Assembly: GCF_001598055.1 (NCBI RefSeq)
Contig: NZ_CP014845.1
Span: forward strand, 744,001 to 808,000
Direction: 5' to 3'
DNA from: Cupriavidus nantongensis
GTDB taxonomy: Bacteria; Pseudomonadota; Gammaproteobacteria; Burkholderiales; Burkholderiaceae
Length of the DNA: 64,000 bases
Shown: positions 1-8,529 of the stretch, piece after piece
Numbering within the stretch: the first letter of the stretch is position 1
Layout: every line of letters begins with the position of its first letter
The notes under the pieces: model-generated
What the model saw: only the letters and a program-made list of their open reading frames with translations
What the model was told of the DNA's origin: nothing
The model's database searches: none
Made by a program: the position numbers and the translations under genes

Positions 1-5
1 CCGCC

Positions 6-749
6 TTGCAGACGCTGCTGCCTGCAGGTCTTTCCGCTCCGGACTACCTGTGGATGGGCGCGCTCATCCTGGCCGGCGCCTGCCTGCAAGGCGTGGGCGG
101 GATCGGCTTTGCCATGCTGTGCGCGCCGCTCGGCGCGATCTTTTTCCCGGAGCTGGTGCCGGGGCCGCTGCTGGCGATGGGTTGCTGCCTGTCGCTGATG
201 GGCGCGCTGCGCGAACGCGACGCCATCGTCTGGCCGGTGGCAGGCTTTGCGCTGGTCGGGCGGGCAGTCGGCGGCGCCGCGGCGGTGCTGACCATCGCCT
301 GGCTGGCGCCGGGGCCGCTGGCGGTGCTGTTCTCGTTGTCGATCCTGGCCGCGGTGGCGCTGAGCCTGCTCGGCTGGCGGCTGCTGCCGGGCGCGCGCAA
401 CGTGGTGATCGCCGGCACGCTGTCCGGCTTCATGGGGACCATCACCTCGGCCGGCGCGCCGCCGTTCGCGCTGGTCATGCAGCACATGGCGCCCGCGCCG
501 ATGCGCGCGACCATGGGCACCATCCTGTCGGGCGGCGCGGTGCTGTCGCTGGCGATGCTGACGCTGGCCGGGCGCTTCGGCATGCCGCAACTGTTGCTGG
601 CACTGGCACTCGCGCCGTTCCTGCTGGCCGGCTTTGCGCTGTCGAACCGGCTGCGCGGGCGCGTTTCCGCCCAGGCCGTGCGCCGCTTGCTGCTGGGCCT
701 GTGCGCGGCCGGCGCGCTGGGCGTGCTCGGCCGCGCGGCGTTTGCCTGA
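6..749 (+). CDS. TauE/SafE-family membrane permease, possibly 5'-incomplete
   Basis: About 247 residues, almost entirely hydrophobic, with around seven to eight membrane segments and the small-residue-rich, Gly/Ala/Pro helices usual for TauE/SafE (sulfite/organic anion exporter) proteins. A glycine-rich stretch near residue 28 (GVGGIGFAM) and a second copy-like segment near 138 (GTLSGFMGTITSAGAPPF) are the family's internal repeat. The frame opens with TTG at base 6, so the true start may lie upstream of the window; no ribosome site can be judged. It is followed 57 bases later by an ornithine cyclodeaminase-like gene in the same direction. The substrate is unknown; sulfite or a small organic acid is a family-based guess. 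Confidence 0.75.
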   Translation: MQTLLPAGLSAPDYLWMGALILAGACLQGVGGIGFAMLCAPLGAIFFPELVPGPLLAMGCCLSLMGALRERDAIVWPVAGFALVGRAVGGAAAVLTIAWLAPGPLAVLFSLSILAAVALSLLGWRLLPGARNVVIAGTLSGFMGTITSAGAPPFALVMQHMAPAPMRATMGTILSGGAVLSLAMLTLAGRFGMPQLLLALALAPFLLAGFALSNRLRGRVSAQAVRRLLLGLCAAGALGVLGRAAFA

Positions 750-806
750 GGCGGCGTGCCCATGCGGATTTCCTGCTTTCCCAACTAACCCACCAGCGGA
801 GTTTCC

Positions 807-1739
807 ATGCAGCACATTACCGACGCCATGATCGACGCCCATGTCACCCCGGCAGCCGCCCTCGAGGTCATGGCGTCCGCCTTTTCCAGCTTCGGGAGCG
901 GCGATGCCGCGATGCAGGCGCGGATCCGCACCGAGGCGGGCGGCGTCAAGCTGTCGACGCTGGGGGCGGTAATCCCGCAGCAGGGCGTGGCCGGGGCCAA
1001 GGTCTACACCACCATCAACGGCCAGTTCTCCTTCGTCATCCTGATCTTCTCGTCCGAAGACGGCCGCCCGCTGGCTTCGTTCGATGCCGGCGCCATCACG
1101 CGGCTGCGTACCGCGGCCTGCACCACGCTGGCGGCGCAGCGGCTGGCCCGCGCCGGCGCGCGCACGCTGGCGCTGTTCGGTGCCGGCACGCAGGGCGCGC
1201 AGCACGCGCGCCAGCTCAGCGCCACGCTCGGGCTCGAGCGCATCCTGGTGTCCGATCCGCACGCCGACGCTGGCATGCCGGAACGGCTGTCGGAGCAGTG
1301 CGGCATCCCGGTGGCCCTGGCCGAGCCCGATGCCGCGGTGGCCGAGGCCGACATCATCGTCACGGCCTCGCGCGCGACCACGCCGTTGTTCTCCGGTGCG
1401 GCGATCCGGCCCGGCGCGTTCGTCGCCGCGATCGGCTCGAGCCTGCCGCACACGCGCGAACTGGACGACACCGCGCTGCGCCGCGCCGCTGCCGTGGTGG
1501 TGGAGTGGCGGCCGCAATCCAACCGCGAGGCCGGCGATATCGTGCTGGCCGGCCCCGGCGCGCTGCCGCCAGAAAAGATCGTCGAGCTGGCCGACGTGGT
1601 GCTCGGCAAGGTATCGCCGCGGCAGCGCGATGACGACATCGTGATCTACAAGTCGGTCGGCGTGGGGCTGGAAGACGTCGCGCTGGCGGGATACGCGTGG
1701 TCGCGTATCGCGGGCGAGGCGGATAGCCGCGCTGGCTGA
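807..1739 (+). CDS. Ornithine cyclodeaminase / mu-crystallin family protein
   Basis: 310 residues, the usual length for this NAD(P)-dependent family, which includes ornithine cyclodeaminase, delta1-pyrroline-2-carboxylate reductase, ketimine reductases and alanine dehydrogenases. The Rossmann fingerprint GAGTQG is at residues 125-130, preceded by the conserved RTAA segment (101-104) and the KVYTT strand (65-69) that lines the substrate pocket. ATG start 57 bases after the permease stop, so the two are probably co-transcribed. The family cannot be resolved to one reaction from sequence alone; imine/ketimine reduction or an amino acid interconversion is most likely. It lies immediately upstream of the first GTATAC operator but reads as part of the preceding unit. 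Confidence 0.8.
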   Translation: MQHITDAMIDAHVTPAAALEVMASAFSSFGSGDAAMQARIRTEAGGVKLSTLGAVIPQQGVAGAKVYTTINGQFSFVILIFSSEDGRPLASFDAGAITRLRTAACTTLAAQRLARAGARTLALFGAGTQGAQHARQLSATLGLERILVSDPHADAGMPERLSEQCGIPVALAEPDAAVAEADIIVTASRATTPLFSGAAIRPGAFVAAIGSSLPHTRELDDTALRRAAAVVVEWRPQSNREAGDIVLAGPGALPPEKIVELADVVLGKVSPRQRDDDIVIYKSVGVGLEDVALAGYAWSRIAGEADSRAG

Positions 1740-1796
1740 CGCTCGCCGCCTCGACAGTCTCGGGTAAACACTGATGTAGATGAGTCAACAGAGCCC

Positions 1797-1830
1797 TTGT
1801 CGTGGTCGATTGACTGTATATAGTATACAA
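1797..1830 (+). promoter_or_regulatory. Promoter plus GntR-type operator, site 1
   Basis: Possible -35 TTGTCG (1797-1802), 16-base spacer, -10 TATAGT (1819-1824). The palindrome TAGTATACAA (1821-1830; core GTATAC 1823-1828) overlaps the 3' part of the -10, a layout suited to repression. The same 12-base -10/operator block, TATAGTATAC followed by A or C and A, recurs at 6894-6905 before the amidase gene. The TNGT-AC-NA symmetry is typical of FCD-type GntR repressors, one of which is encoded at 5730. Lead for the oxidase operon. Confidence 0.6.
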
Positions 1831-1916
1831 ACATGCCGGGACCGCTCCAAAGCAAGCTTGTTTCCGGCATTCCCACCCATCGCATCGCCCCACATCGCCA
1901 ACCAGGAGCCCCCGTC

Positions 1917-2648
1917 ATGGCCGAACTGATGAACCGCGAAGATTTCCGTGCCGCCCTCGAAGCAGCCATCAAAGGCAAGAGCGCCAACCAAGCGCCGTTC
2001 AGCGTGGCCTGGGCCAGCGGCAAGCTGACCCGCGCCCATCTCGCGCGCTGGGCCGAGAACCACTATCACTACGTCGGACCGTTCGCGGATTACCTGGGCT
2101 ACATCTATGCGCGCACGCCGGACCGCTACACCGAGGCCAAGGACTTCCTGCTGGCCAATATGTACGAGGAAGAGATCGGCGGCGACCGCCACACCGACCT
2201 GCTGATCCGTTTTGCCGAAGCGTGCGGCACCACGCGCGAGCGCGTGATCGACCCGGACAATATGTCGCCCACCACGCGCGGCCTGCAGAGCTGGTGCTAC
2301 GCGGTGGCGATGCGCGAGGACCCGATCGTGGCCGTGGCCGGCCTGGTGGTGGGGCTGGAATCGCAGGTGCCGTCGATCTACCGCAAGCAGACGCCGACGC
2401 TGCGCGACAAGTACCAGTTCACCGACGAAGAGGTCGAGTTCTTCGACCTGCATATCGTCTCGGACGAGATCCACGGCGAACGCGGCTACCAGATCGTGCT
2501 GGAGCACGCCAACACGCCGGAACTGCAGCAGCGCTGCCTGAAGATCTGCGAGATCGGCGCACAGATGCGGCTGCTGTACACGACCGCGCTCTACCACGAC
2601 TACGTCGAACAGGAGCTGCCGCTGCCGGAACTGGACATGGCGGCCTGA
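1917..2648 (+). CDS. Heme-oxygenase-like diiron oxidase (TenA/PqqC/CADD fold)
   Basis: 243 residues from ATG 1917, chosen because AGGAG lies at 1904-1908; the open frame extends further up to 1833 but runs into the promoter. The protein has the complete metal-ligand pattern of the heme-oxygenase-like diiron oxidase (HDO) group: E85-x6-H92, E148, then H179-x3-D183-x2-H186. The spacing is close to that reported for chlamydial CADD, and the TenA and PqqC branches of the fold normally lack this set. Known HDOs (UndA, SznF, BesC, CADD) use O2 to cleave or hydroxylate small amine or acid substrates, often releasing an aldehyde. Co-transcribed with an aldehyde dehydrogenase and a 2Fe-2S reductase, which fits an aldehyde-producing, electron-requiring reaction. 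Substrate unknown. Confidence 0.8.
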   Translation: MAELMNREDFRAALEAAIKGKSANQAPFSVAWASGKLTRAHLARWAENHYHYVGPFADYLGYIYARTPDRYTEAKDFLLANMYEEEIGGDRHTDLLIRFAEACGTTRERVIDPDNMSPTTRGLQSWCYAVAMREDPIVAVAGLVVGLESQVPSIYRKQTPTLRDKYQFTDEEVEFFDLHIVSDEIHGERGYQIVLEHANTPELQQRCLKICEIGAQMRLLYTTALYHDYVEQELPLPELDMAA

Positions 2649-2673
2649 GCGGCGCCGCGCAACGGAATCGACC

Positions 2674-4119
2674 ATGACTGTGTTCCTCAACCATATCGAC
2701 GGCGAATGGACGGCCTGCCAGTCGGGCCGCACCTTCGACAACGTCAACCCCGCCGACAGCGCCGACCTCGTCGGGCGCTTCCAGGCGTCGTCCGCGGTGG
2801 ACGCGCAGGCGGCCGTGGCGGCCGCGGCCGCGGCCTTTGCCGGCTGGAAGAAGACGCCGGTCGGCAAGCGCGCCGCCATGCTCAACCGCGCCGCCGACCA
2901 CCTCGAAGCCAATGCCGACAGCATCGCGGCGGAACTGACGCGCGAGGAAGGCAAGGCGCTGGCACTGGCGCGCGACGAGGTGCTGCGCTCGGCCCAGACG
3001 CTGCGCTTCTATGCCGTGGAAGGGCAGACCTTCACCGGCGAGGTCTATCCCAACGACGATCCCGACCAGCTGGTCTACAGCCAGCGCGAGCCGCTCGGCG
3101 TGGTCACGGTGATCGCGCCGTGGAACTTCCCGGTGTCGATTCCCGCGCGCAAGATCGCGCCGGCGCTGATGACCGGCAACACGGTGGTGTTCAAGCCTTC
3201 GTCCGAGGCGCCGCTGTCGGGCTACCGGCTGGCCGAGGCGCTGGTGCAGGCGGGCCTGCCCAAGGGCGTGCTCAACTTCATCACCGGCAGCGCCGCCGAG
3301 ATCGGTGCCGCCATCACCGAGGCGCCTGCGGTGCGCGCGATTTCGTTCACCGGCTCGTCGCGCGCGGGCGAGCAGATCCACCGCGCGGTGCCGCTGACCA
3401 CGCGCACGCAGATGGAGCTGGGCGGCAAGAACCCGCTGATCGTGATGGAGGATGCCGACCTGGACCGCGCGGTGGACCTGACCATCAAGGGCGGGTTTTC
3501 GCTGTCGGGGCAGGCGTGCACCGGTACCAGCCGCGTGCTGGTGGCCGAGGCGGTCAAGGCGGCCTATACCGAGCGCCTGCTGGCCAGGGTTGCAACGCTC
3601 AAGGTCGGCAGCGGCATGACGCCGGGCATGGACCTGGGCCCGCTGGCCTCGCAAAAGCAGCTGGAAACCGTGCTGCGCTACATCGACATCGGCAAGGCCG
3701 AGGCGACGCTGCTGTGCGGCGGTGCGCGGCTGACCGGCGGCGATTACGACAAGGGCTACTACGTCGCGCCGACGGTATTCACCGACGTGACGCAGCCGAT
3801 GCGGATCGCGCGCGAGGAGATCTTCGGGCCGGTGATCGCCATCCTCGGCTTCACCGACTATGCCGACGCCATTGCCAAGGCCAACGATACCGAATACGGC
3901 CTGGCCGCGGCCATCGTCACCAGCAACCCGCGCTACATCCACCACTTCGCCAACGACATCGAGGCGGGCACGGTGAAGATCAACCGCACCACCACCGGCA
4001 ACCTGGTCAACGCGCCGTTCGGCGGGCTGAAACGGTCGAGCACCTCGACCTTCCGCGAATCGGGCCGCACCGGGCTGGAGTTCTATACGCAGGTCAAGAC
4101 GGTCTACCGGGGCGCCTGA
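2674..4119 (+). CDS. NAD(P)-dependent aldehyde dehydrogenase
   Basis: 481 residues, full length for the ALDH superfamily. Visible are the cofactor-site WNFP motif (N151), the general base E248 in MELGGKNP and the nucleophile C282 in GQACTG, followed by the EEIFGPV segment near 390. It oxidises an aldehyde to the acid with NAD(P)+. It lies 25 bases after the diiron oxidase stop, in the same operon, and is the natural consumer of any aldehyde that enzyme releases. It resembles the succinate/ketoglutarate semialdehyde branch by eye, but the substrate cannot be fixed from the sequence. Confidence 0.92.
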   Translation: MTVFLNHIDGEWTACQSGRTFDNVNPADSADLVGRFQASSAVDAQAAVAAAAAAFAGWKKTPVGKRAAMLNRAADHLEANADSIAAELTREEGKALALARDEVLRSAQTLRFYAVEGQTFTGEVYPNDDPDQLVYSQREPLGVVTVIAPWNFPVSIPARKIAPALMTGNTVVFKPSSEAPLSGYRLAEALVQAGLPKGVLNFITGSAAEIGAAITEAPAVRAISFTGSSRAGEQIHRAVPLTTRTQMELGGKNPLIVMEDADLDRAVDLTIKGGFSLSGQACTGTSRVLVAEAVKAAYTERLLARVATLKVGSGMTPGMDLGPLASQKQLETVLRYIDIGKAEATLLCGGARLTGGDYDKGYYVAPTVFTDVTQPMRIAREEIFGPVIAILGFTDYADAIAKANDTEYGLAAAIVTSNPRYIHHFANDIEAGTVKINRTTTGNLVNAPFGGLKRSSTSTFRESGRTGLEFYTQVKTVYRGA

Positions 4120-4147
4120 GCTCGGGCCGTCGCAAGGAGTCACAAAC

Positions 4148-4627
4148 ATGAAGAAAGCCATCAAGCTGGAACTGCGCGAAGCGCGCCATATGGTTGCTGC
4201 CGCGATCCGGCGCTCGGAAGAGATCGGCGTGCTGGAGTCGATCTGCGTGGTCGACGAGGGTGGTTATCCGCTCGCGCTCGAGCGCATGGACGGCGCCCGC
4301 ATCACCGGGCCGCAGATTGCGTGGAACAAGGCGTTCACCGCCGCGGGCCACAAGCGCTCGACCCATCTGTTCACCACGCCGCCGAACGGGCCGGCGCTGC
4401 CCGGCAACGAGGCCTTCGGCATCCAGTGGAGCTTCGAGGGCAAGTTCGCCGCCTTTGTCGGCGGCTTCCCGATCGTCGTCAACGACGAAGTGATCGGCGG
4501 CATCGGCCTGTCCGGCGGCAACGGCGAGCAGGACACGCAGGCCGGCCTGGCCGCGCTGCAGGCGCTGGCCGAACTGCTGGCACCGCAGGACCTGCGGGTG
4601 CTGGTGCAGGCCGACATCAAGAAGTAA
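4148..4627 (+). CDS. HbpS/GlcG-family (DUF336-type) protein
   Basis: 159 residues with the family's alternating pattern: an N-terminal helix of basic and acidic residues, a central DEGGYPLALERMDGA strand-loop, and a C-terminal GFPIVVNDEVIGGIGLSGG segment. AAGGAG at 4134-4139 supports ATG 4148. HbpS of Streptomyces binds heme; GlcG-like members accompany many oxidative catabolic operons with unclear roles. Here it lies between the aldehyde dehydrogenase (28 bases upstream) and the 2Fe-2S reductase (21 bases downstream). An accessory, cofactor-binding or ring/adduct-processing role is possible, but none is shown. Confidence 0.82.
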   Translation: MKKAIKLELREARHMVAAAIRRSEEIGVLESICVVDEGGYPLALERMDGARITGPQIAWNKAFTAAGHKRSTHLFTTPPNGPALPGNEAFGIQWSFEGKFAAFVGGFPIVVNDEVIGGIGLSGGNGEQDTQAGLAALQALAELLAPQDLRVLVQADIKK

Positions 4628-4648
4628 GCACGCTTGCCGGGAGCTTCC

Positions 4649-5659
4649 ATGTCGTACCGCATCCAGGTTGCCGAAACGGAGCAGGTCTTCCTTGTCGAGC
4701 GCGGCGAGACGCTGCTGCAGGCGGCGCAGCGCGCCGGCGTTGCCTTGCGCCACGACTGCCAGCTGGGCGGCTGCGGCACCTGCCGCATCCGCCTGCTCGA
4801 CGGACAGGTGCGCTACGACGAGGAACCGTTCGGCCTGGCCCCCGACGAGGCCGCGGCCGGTTACGCGCTGGCGTGCCAGGCGCAGCCGCAGGCCGACCTG
4901 GTCATCAGCACCGCGCGCGACGACGAGGCCTGCGCCGAACCGGCGCGGCATCGCGCGGTGGTGCGGGGGCTGCGCCCGCTGTCGGCCGACGTCATGCACG
5001 TCGAGCTGGAGGTGCCCGACGCCGGTGCGCTGGACTACCGGCCCGGCCAGTATCTGAAGCTGTTGAGCGCCGACGGGCTTGCGCGCAGCTTTTCGATGGC
5101 TTCGGTGCCGCGCGACGGGCATATCGACCTGCATGTGCGGCGCATTCCCGGCGGCGCCTTTACCGATGGCATCCTGCCGCGCATGCGCGCCGGCGATGCG
5201 ATCGAGGTCGAGTTGCCGCTGGGCAGCTTCTTCTACCGTGCCCAAGATTACCGGCCGCTGCTGATGGTGGCCACCGGCACCGGCCTGGCGCCGATCAAGG
5301 CGATGCTGGAATCGCTGATGGACGATCCCGACTGCCCGCCGGTGTCGTTGTACTGGGGCATGCGGCAGGCGCAGGACCTGTACCTGCACCGCGAGATCGC
5401 GGCCTGGGGCGAACGGCTCTACGAGTTCCGCTACGCACCGGTGCTGTCGCGCGCGGGGGCGGACTGGCAGGGCCGGCGCGGCTATGTGCATGACGCGGCG
5501 CTGGCCGACCTTGGCGACCTGGGCGACCTGAGCGAATACGCGATCTACCTGTGCGGCTCGCCCGACATGATCCGTGACGCGCGTGCCGCGTTTATCGCGC
5601 ATGGGGCCAGCCCCGACCACCTGTACGCCGACAGCTTCACGTTCCAGCACCCTTGTTAA
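4649..5659 (+). CDS. 2Fe-2S / FAD / NAD(P)H oxygenase reductase
   Basis: 336 residues from ATG 4649 with GGGAG just upstream (4639-4643). Domain order: plant-type ferredoxin (residues 1-90) with cluster ligands C37-x4-C42-x2-C45-x30-C76; FAD domain with RSFS (146-149); NAD(P) domain with GTGLAPIKAML and the C-terminal LCGSPDMI segment. This is the layout of the reductases of phenol hydroxylase, BenC and related soluble oxygenases, which pass electrons from NAD(P)H to an iron oxygenase. No multicomponent oxygenase is encoded nearby; the only oxygen-activating iron protein in the operon is the diiron oxidase at 1917, so it is the likely electron acceptor. Confidence 0.9.
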   Translation: MSYRIQVAETEQVFLVERGETLLQAAQRAGVALRHDCQLGGCGTCRIRLLDGQVRYDEEPFGLAPDEAAAGYALACQAQPQADLVISTARDDEACAEPARHRAVVRGLRPLSADVMHVELEVPDAGALDYRPGQYLKLLSADGLARSFSMASVPRDGHIDLHVRRIPGGAFTDGILPRMRAGDAIEVELPLGSFFYRAQDYRPLLMVATGTGLAPIKAMLESLMDDPDCPPVSLYWGMRQAQDLYLHREIAAWGERLYEFRYAPVLSRAGADWQGRRGYVHDAALADLGDLGDLSEYAIYLCGSPDMIRDARAAFIAHGASPDHLYADSFTFQHPC

Positions 5660-5683
5660 GACATGGCGGTATGCATAAATGGC

Positions 5684-5693
5684 TGGTATACAA
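5684..5693 (+). promoter_or_regulatory. GntR-type operator, site 2
   Basis: TGGTATACAA, core GTATAC at 5686-5691, overlapping a good -10 hexamer TACAAT (5689-5694); no convincing -35 was seen. It lies 36 bases before the GntR gene's ATG, as expected for an autoregulatory site, and directly after the reductase stop codon. Confidence 0.6.
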
Positions 5694-5729
5694 TGACGCC
5701 AGCCTTTCCGCTTACGCCTCTGCCGACCC

Positions 5730-6440
5730 ATGTCCCTGACCCCATCTCCTGCCGCGCCCGCCGAGTCGCTGAGCCTCGGTGCCAGCCACTCGCCGCTGTT
5801 CGCCCTTGTTACCGACAAGCTGCGCGAAGGCATCCTGAACGGCAAGTACGCGCCGGGCGAACGACTGGTGGAGAACAAGCTCTCGGCGGAACTGGGCGTA
5901 TCGCGCATCCCGGTGCGCGAGGCCCTGCGCGCGCTCGCCAGCGAAGGGCTGGTGGTGATCGAGCCGCGCCGCGGCGCGACCGTGGCCAGCCTGTCGCCGG
6001 TGATCGCGCGCGAGATGGTGGAGGTGCGCGCCACGCTGGAAGGGCTCAATGCGAAGCTCGCCGCGCAGCGGCGCGATCCGGCGCTGGTGGCGGAGCTGGA
6101 AAGCGTATTGCGGCAGGGCATGGAGGCCGCGGCGCAGGGCCGCGCGGATGAACTGCTGGCGCTCAATACCCGCTTCCACGAAGTGCTTGGGACCATCGCC
6201 GCCAACAGCGTGCTGCAGGAAATGATGCGTTCGCTGCGCGAGCGCACCGCGGTGCTGTTCGGCCCGGCCAACGTGGTGCGCGCGCGCCAGAACTGGGACG
6301 AGCACGCGCAGATCCTGCAGGCGGTGATCGCCGGCGACGCCGACCTCGCGGCGCTGCTGGCCGCGCGCCACGTCTACAGCGCCGCCAAGGCAGCGGACCT
6401 GCCGGTGGACGGGCAGGGCAGTGCGGTGCAGGCGGCCTGA
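5730..6440 (+). CDS. GntR-family (FCD) transcriptional regulator
   Basis: 236 residues. Winged helix-turn-helix at about 22-82, with the typical LVENKLSAELGVSRIPVREA stretch, then an all-helical FCD effector domain. The FCD metal/ligand residues are visible: N146-x3-H150, H192 and H214; the first position is usually Asp, so Asn is slightly unusual. It probably represses the surrounding genes and is relieved by the pathway substrate or an intermediate. A GTATAC palindrome precedes its own gene and three more precede the oxidase operon, the 58-codon ORF and the amidase gene, so it is the best candidate for the regulon's controller. Confidence 0.9.
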   Translation: MSLTPSPAAPAESLSLGASHSPLFALVTDKLREGILNGKYAPGERLVENKLSAELGVSRIPVREALRALASEGLVVIEPRRGATVASLSPVIAREMVEVRATLEGLNAKLAAQRRDPALVAELESVLRQGMEAAAQGRADELLALNTRFHEVLGTIAANSVLQEMMRSLRERTAVLFGPANVVRARQNWDEHAQILQAVIAGDADLAALLAARHVYSAAKAADLPVDGQGSAVQAA

Positions 6441-6489
6441 ACTCTCAGCTGGCATTGATGCCCGCCCAAAGGGCATGCCGTGCCCCGAT

Positions 6490-6532
6490 ATGACGCAGTG
6501 CACCAATTGAGTGTATACTGTAGTCATACAAG
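6490..6532 (+). promoter_or_regulatory. Promoter plus GntR-type operator, site 3
   Basis: Possible -35 ATGACG (6490-6495), 18-base spacer, -10 TATACT (6514-6519). The palindrome core GTATAC (6513-6518) overlaps the -10, and a second half-site-like TAGTCATACAAG follows (6521-6532). Points at the 58-codon ORF starting at 6548. Confidence 0.55.
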
Positions 6533-6547
6533 GTCACGAGATTTGCC

Positions 6548-6724
6548 ATGCAGTCTTCCGAACAACGCTATCTTTCGCAACCCGTCGGCCAGCAGTTGCT
6601 GGGCCACTTTGCCGCGCGCGATGCGGTGCGCCATGCCACCCCGCTGGTGCCGCTGCGGCTGCGCGATATCGGCCGCTTCTTCCTTGCGCTGGGCGGCCGC
6701 GCGCCGCGCCGCGGCCATTGCTGA
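6548..6724 (+). CDS. Small ORF under the GTATAC operator, function unknown
   Basis: 58 codons from ATG 6548, starting MQSSEQRYLSQPVGQQLLGH and ending RAPRRGHC. It begins about 22 bases after the start point expected from the promoter at 6490-6519. The ribosome site is weak (AGGT/CGAG upstream). The sequence is fairly basic, with no membrane segment and no recognised domain; a C-terminal Gly-His-Cys could be a metal ligand or chance. It is reported because its position relative to the operator matches that of the other regulated genes. It could equally be the untranslated leader of the amidase transcript. Confidence 0.35.
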   Translation: MQSSEQRYLSQPVGQQLLGHFAARDAVRHATPLVPLRLRDIGRFFLALGGRAPRRGHC

Positions 6725-6871
6725 CCGATACTGAATGACCGCGCGGCGGAGCCCCGCCGCGCGATCCGGGTCGTTCCCGCCTTCCTCCCTGGCACGCGTC
6801 CTGCGCGCCATCCTTCCCTGTCATCCCCACACCTTCGCACGCCGCTCACGGTGTCCGCGCGCGCAATGTCC

Positions 6872-6905
6872 TTGCACTGCGCGCGATACGGAATATAGTA
6901 TACCA
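6872..6905 (+). promoter_or_regulatory. Promoter plus GntR-type operator, site 4
   Basis: Weak -35 TTGCAC (6872-6877), 16-base spacer, -10 TATAGT (6894-6899), with TAGTATACCA (6896-6905; core GTATAC 6898-6903) overlapping it. Same geometry as site 1. It lies 77 bases before the amidase start. The stretch 6725-6870 between the small ORF and this site shows nothing else. Confidence 0.6.
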
Positions 6906-6982
6906 ACGCAGTCGAAGTAGGCCTGAGCCCCTCATACGCGCCCACCGCGCCGCACGCGCGCGGATCACGACAAGGAGCCGAT

Positions 6983-8485
6983 GTGAACCTGCCGGAATGG
7001 ACGACTGGCGGCTTCCCGCCGCTATGGGAGGTGGCGCAGCGGCTTGCCGATGGCACGGTGTCGTCGGAACAACTGGTGGATGTGTGCGAGGCGGCGCAGC
7101 GGCAATGGCACGGCACCATCAATGCGCTGGTGCTGTCGGATTTCGATGCGGCCCGCGCGGCCGCGCGCGACAGCGACCGGCGCCGCCGTGCCGGCCACGC
7201 ACGCGGCGCGCTCGACGGCGTGCCGTTCTCGGTCAAGGAGTCATTCGACGTCGCCGGCTGGCCGACCACCTGCGGCAATCCGGCGCTGCGCGGGCACGTG
7301 GCCCAGCGCGACGCTTTGGTGGTGCAGCGGCTGCGCGACGCCGGCGCGATCCTGCTCGGCAAGACCAATGTCCCGCTGGGCCTGCGCGACTGGCAGAGCT
7401 ACAACGCGATCTACGGCACCACGCGCAACCCGCACGACCCGACGCGCACACCGGGCGGCTCGTCCGGCGGCAGCGCCGCGGCGGTCTGCGCCGGCCTGTC
7501 GTTCTTCGACGTGGGTTCCGACATCGGTTCCTCGCTGCGCAATCCGGCGCACTACTGCGGCATTTTCTCGCTCAAGCCGAGCCACGGGCTGGTGCCGCTG
7601 GCCGGCCACGGCACCGGTGCCGCGCGCTTCGGCGAGCAGGACATCAATGTCGCCGGCCCGCTGGCGCGCAGCGCGCGCGATCTGGAACCAGTATTGCACG
7701 TCATCGCGGGCCCGCACGGTGACGACGCGCTGCCATACCGCCTGCAGTGGCCGGAATGCCCGCACCGCCGGCTCGCCGACTTCCGCATCGCCGTGCTGCC
7801 CACCCATGCCCAGGCCGAAGCGGACGGCGAGGTCGCCGCGCAGATCGAGCAACTGGGCCACTGGCTGGCGGAGCAGGGCGCCCACGTCGGCTGGCACGAA
7901 CGGCCGGACTTCGACGCCGCCGAGCTCTGGCATGTCTACGTAACGCTGCTGCGCGCCACCACCTCGGTCCACATGGATGACGCCGCCTTCGCCGATGCGC
8001 TGGCCCGCAGCGCCACTGCCACCGCCGGCGATCACGACTACGCGACCCTGCAGTACACCGGCGCGACGCTGCGCCACCGCGACTGGCTGCGCCTGCAGGT
8101 GGCGCGCGAACGCTTTGCCGCCGCATGGCGCAGCTTCTTCACCCGCTACGACGTGCTGCTGTGCCCAGCGGCCGCGACCACGGCGTTTGCGCTGAACGAG
8201 GCCGGCGAGCCGTGGCAGCGCATGCTCACCGTCAACGGCCGCCCGCAGCCGATGACCACGCAGTTGTTCTGGGCCGGCCACTCCGGGCTGTGCGGGCTGC
8301 CTTCCGCGGTGGCGCCGATCGGCCCCGGTGCCGGCGGATTGCCGGTCGGCGTGCAGATCGTCGCCGGCCGCTACCAGGATCTCACCGCCTTGCGTTTTGC
8401 CTGCCTGTTGGAGGAAGCGGGCTATGCGTACCGGGCGCCGAAGCCGCTGAGGCCGTCGCAATCCGCCGCGGCGCACCGCAACTGA
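6983..8485 (+). CDS. Amidase-signature-family hydrolase
   Basis: 500 residues; GTG start 6983 behind AAGGAG (6972-6977), since the overlapping ATG at 6981 runs straight into a stop. The amidase-signature triad is intact and correctly spaced: K85 in FSVKES, cis-Ser S160 in PGGSSGGS and nucleophile S184 in GSDIGSSLRNPA (75 and 24 residues apart, as in FAAH). It hydrolyses an amide, carbamate or related bond; substrate unknown. Preceded by a GTATAC operator and followed by an MFS transporter 44 bases downstream, it is likely the entry or processing step of the same pathway as the diiron oxidase operon. Confidence 0.92.
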   Translation: MNLPEWTTGGFPPLWEVAQRLADGTVSSEQLVDVCEAAQRQWHGTINALVLSDFDAARAAARDSDRRRRAGHARGALDGVPFSVKESFDVAGWPTTCGNPALRGHVAQRDALVVQRLRDAGAILLGKTNVPLGLRDWQSYNAIYGTTRNPHDPTRTPGGSSGGSAAAVCAGLSFFDVGSDIGSSLRNPAHYCGIFSLKPSHGLVPLAGHGTGAARFGEQDINVAGPLARSARDLEPVLHVIAGPHGDDALPYRLQWPECPHRRLADFRIAVLPTHAQAEADGEVAAQIEQLGHWLAEQGAHVGWHERPDFDAAELWHVYVTLLRATTSVHMDDAAFADALARSATATAGDHDYATLQYTGATLRHRDWLRLQVARERFAAAWRSFFTRYDVLLCPAAATTAFALNEAGEPWQRMLTVNGRPQPMTTQLFWAGHSGLCGLPSAVAPIGPGAGGLPVGVQIVAGRYQDLTALRFACLLEEAGYAYRAPKPLRPSQSAAAHRN

Positions 8486-8529
8486 CCACAACCAACCACA
8501 ACACATCACACACCACAGGGGAGGGGATC

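Noticed and set aside
4094..6271. Minus-strand open frame of about 725 codons
   Set aside because: Covers the HbpS-like, reductase and GntR genes on the opposite strand; His/Arg/Gln-rich shadow translation.
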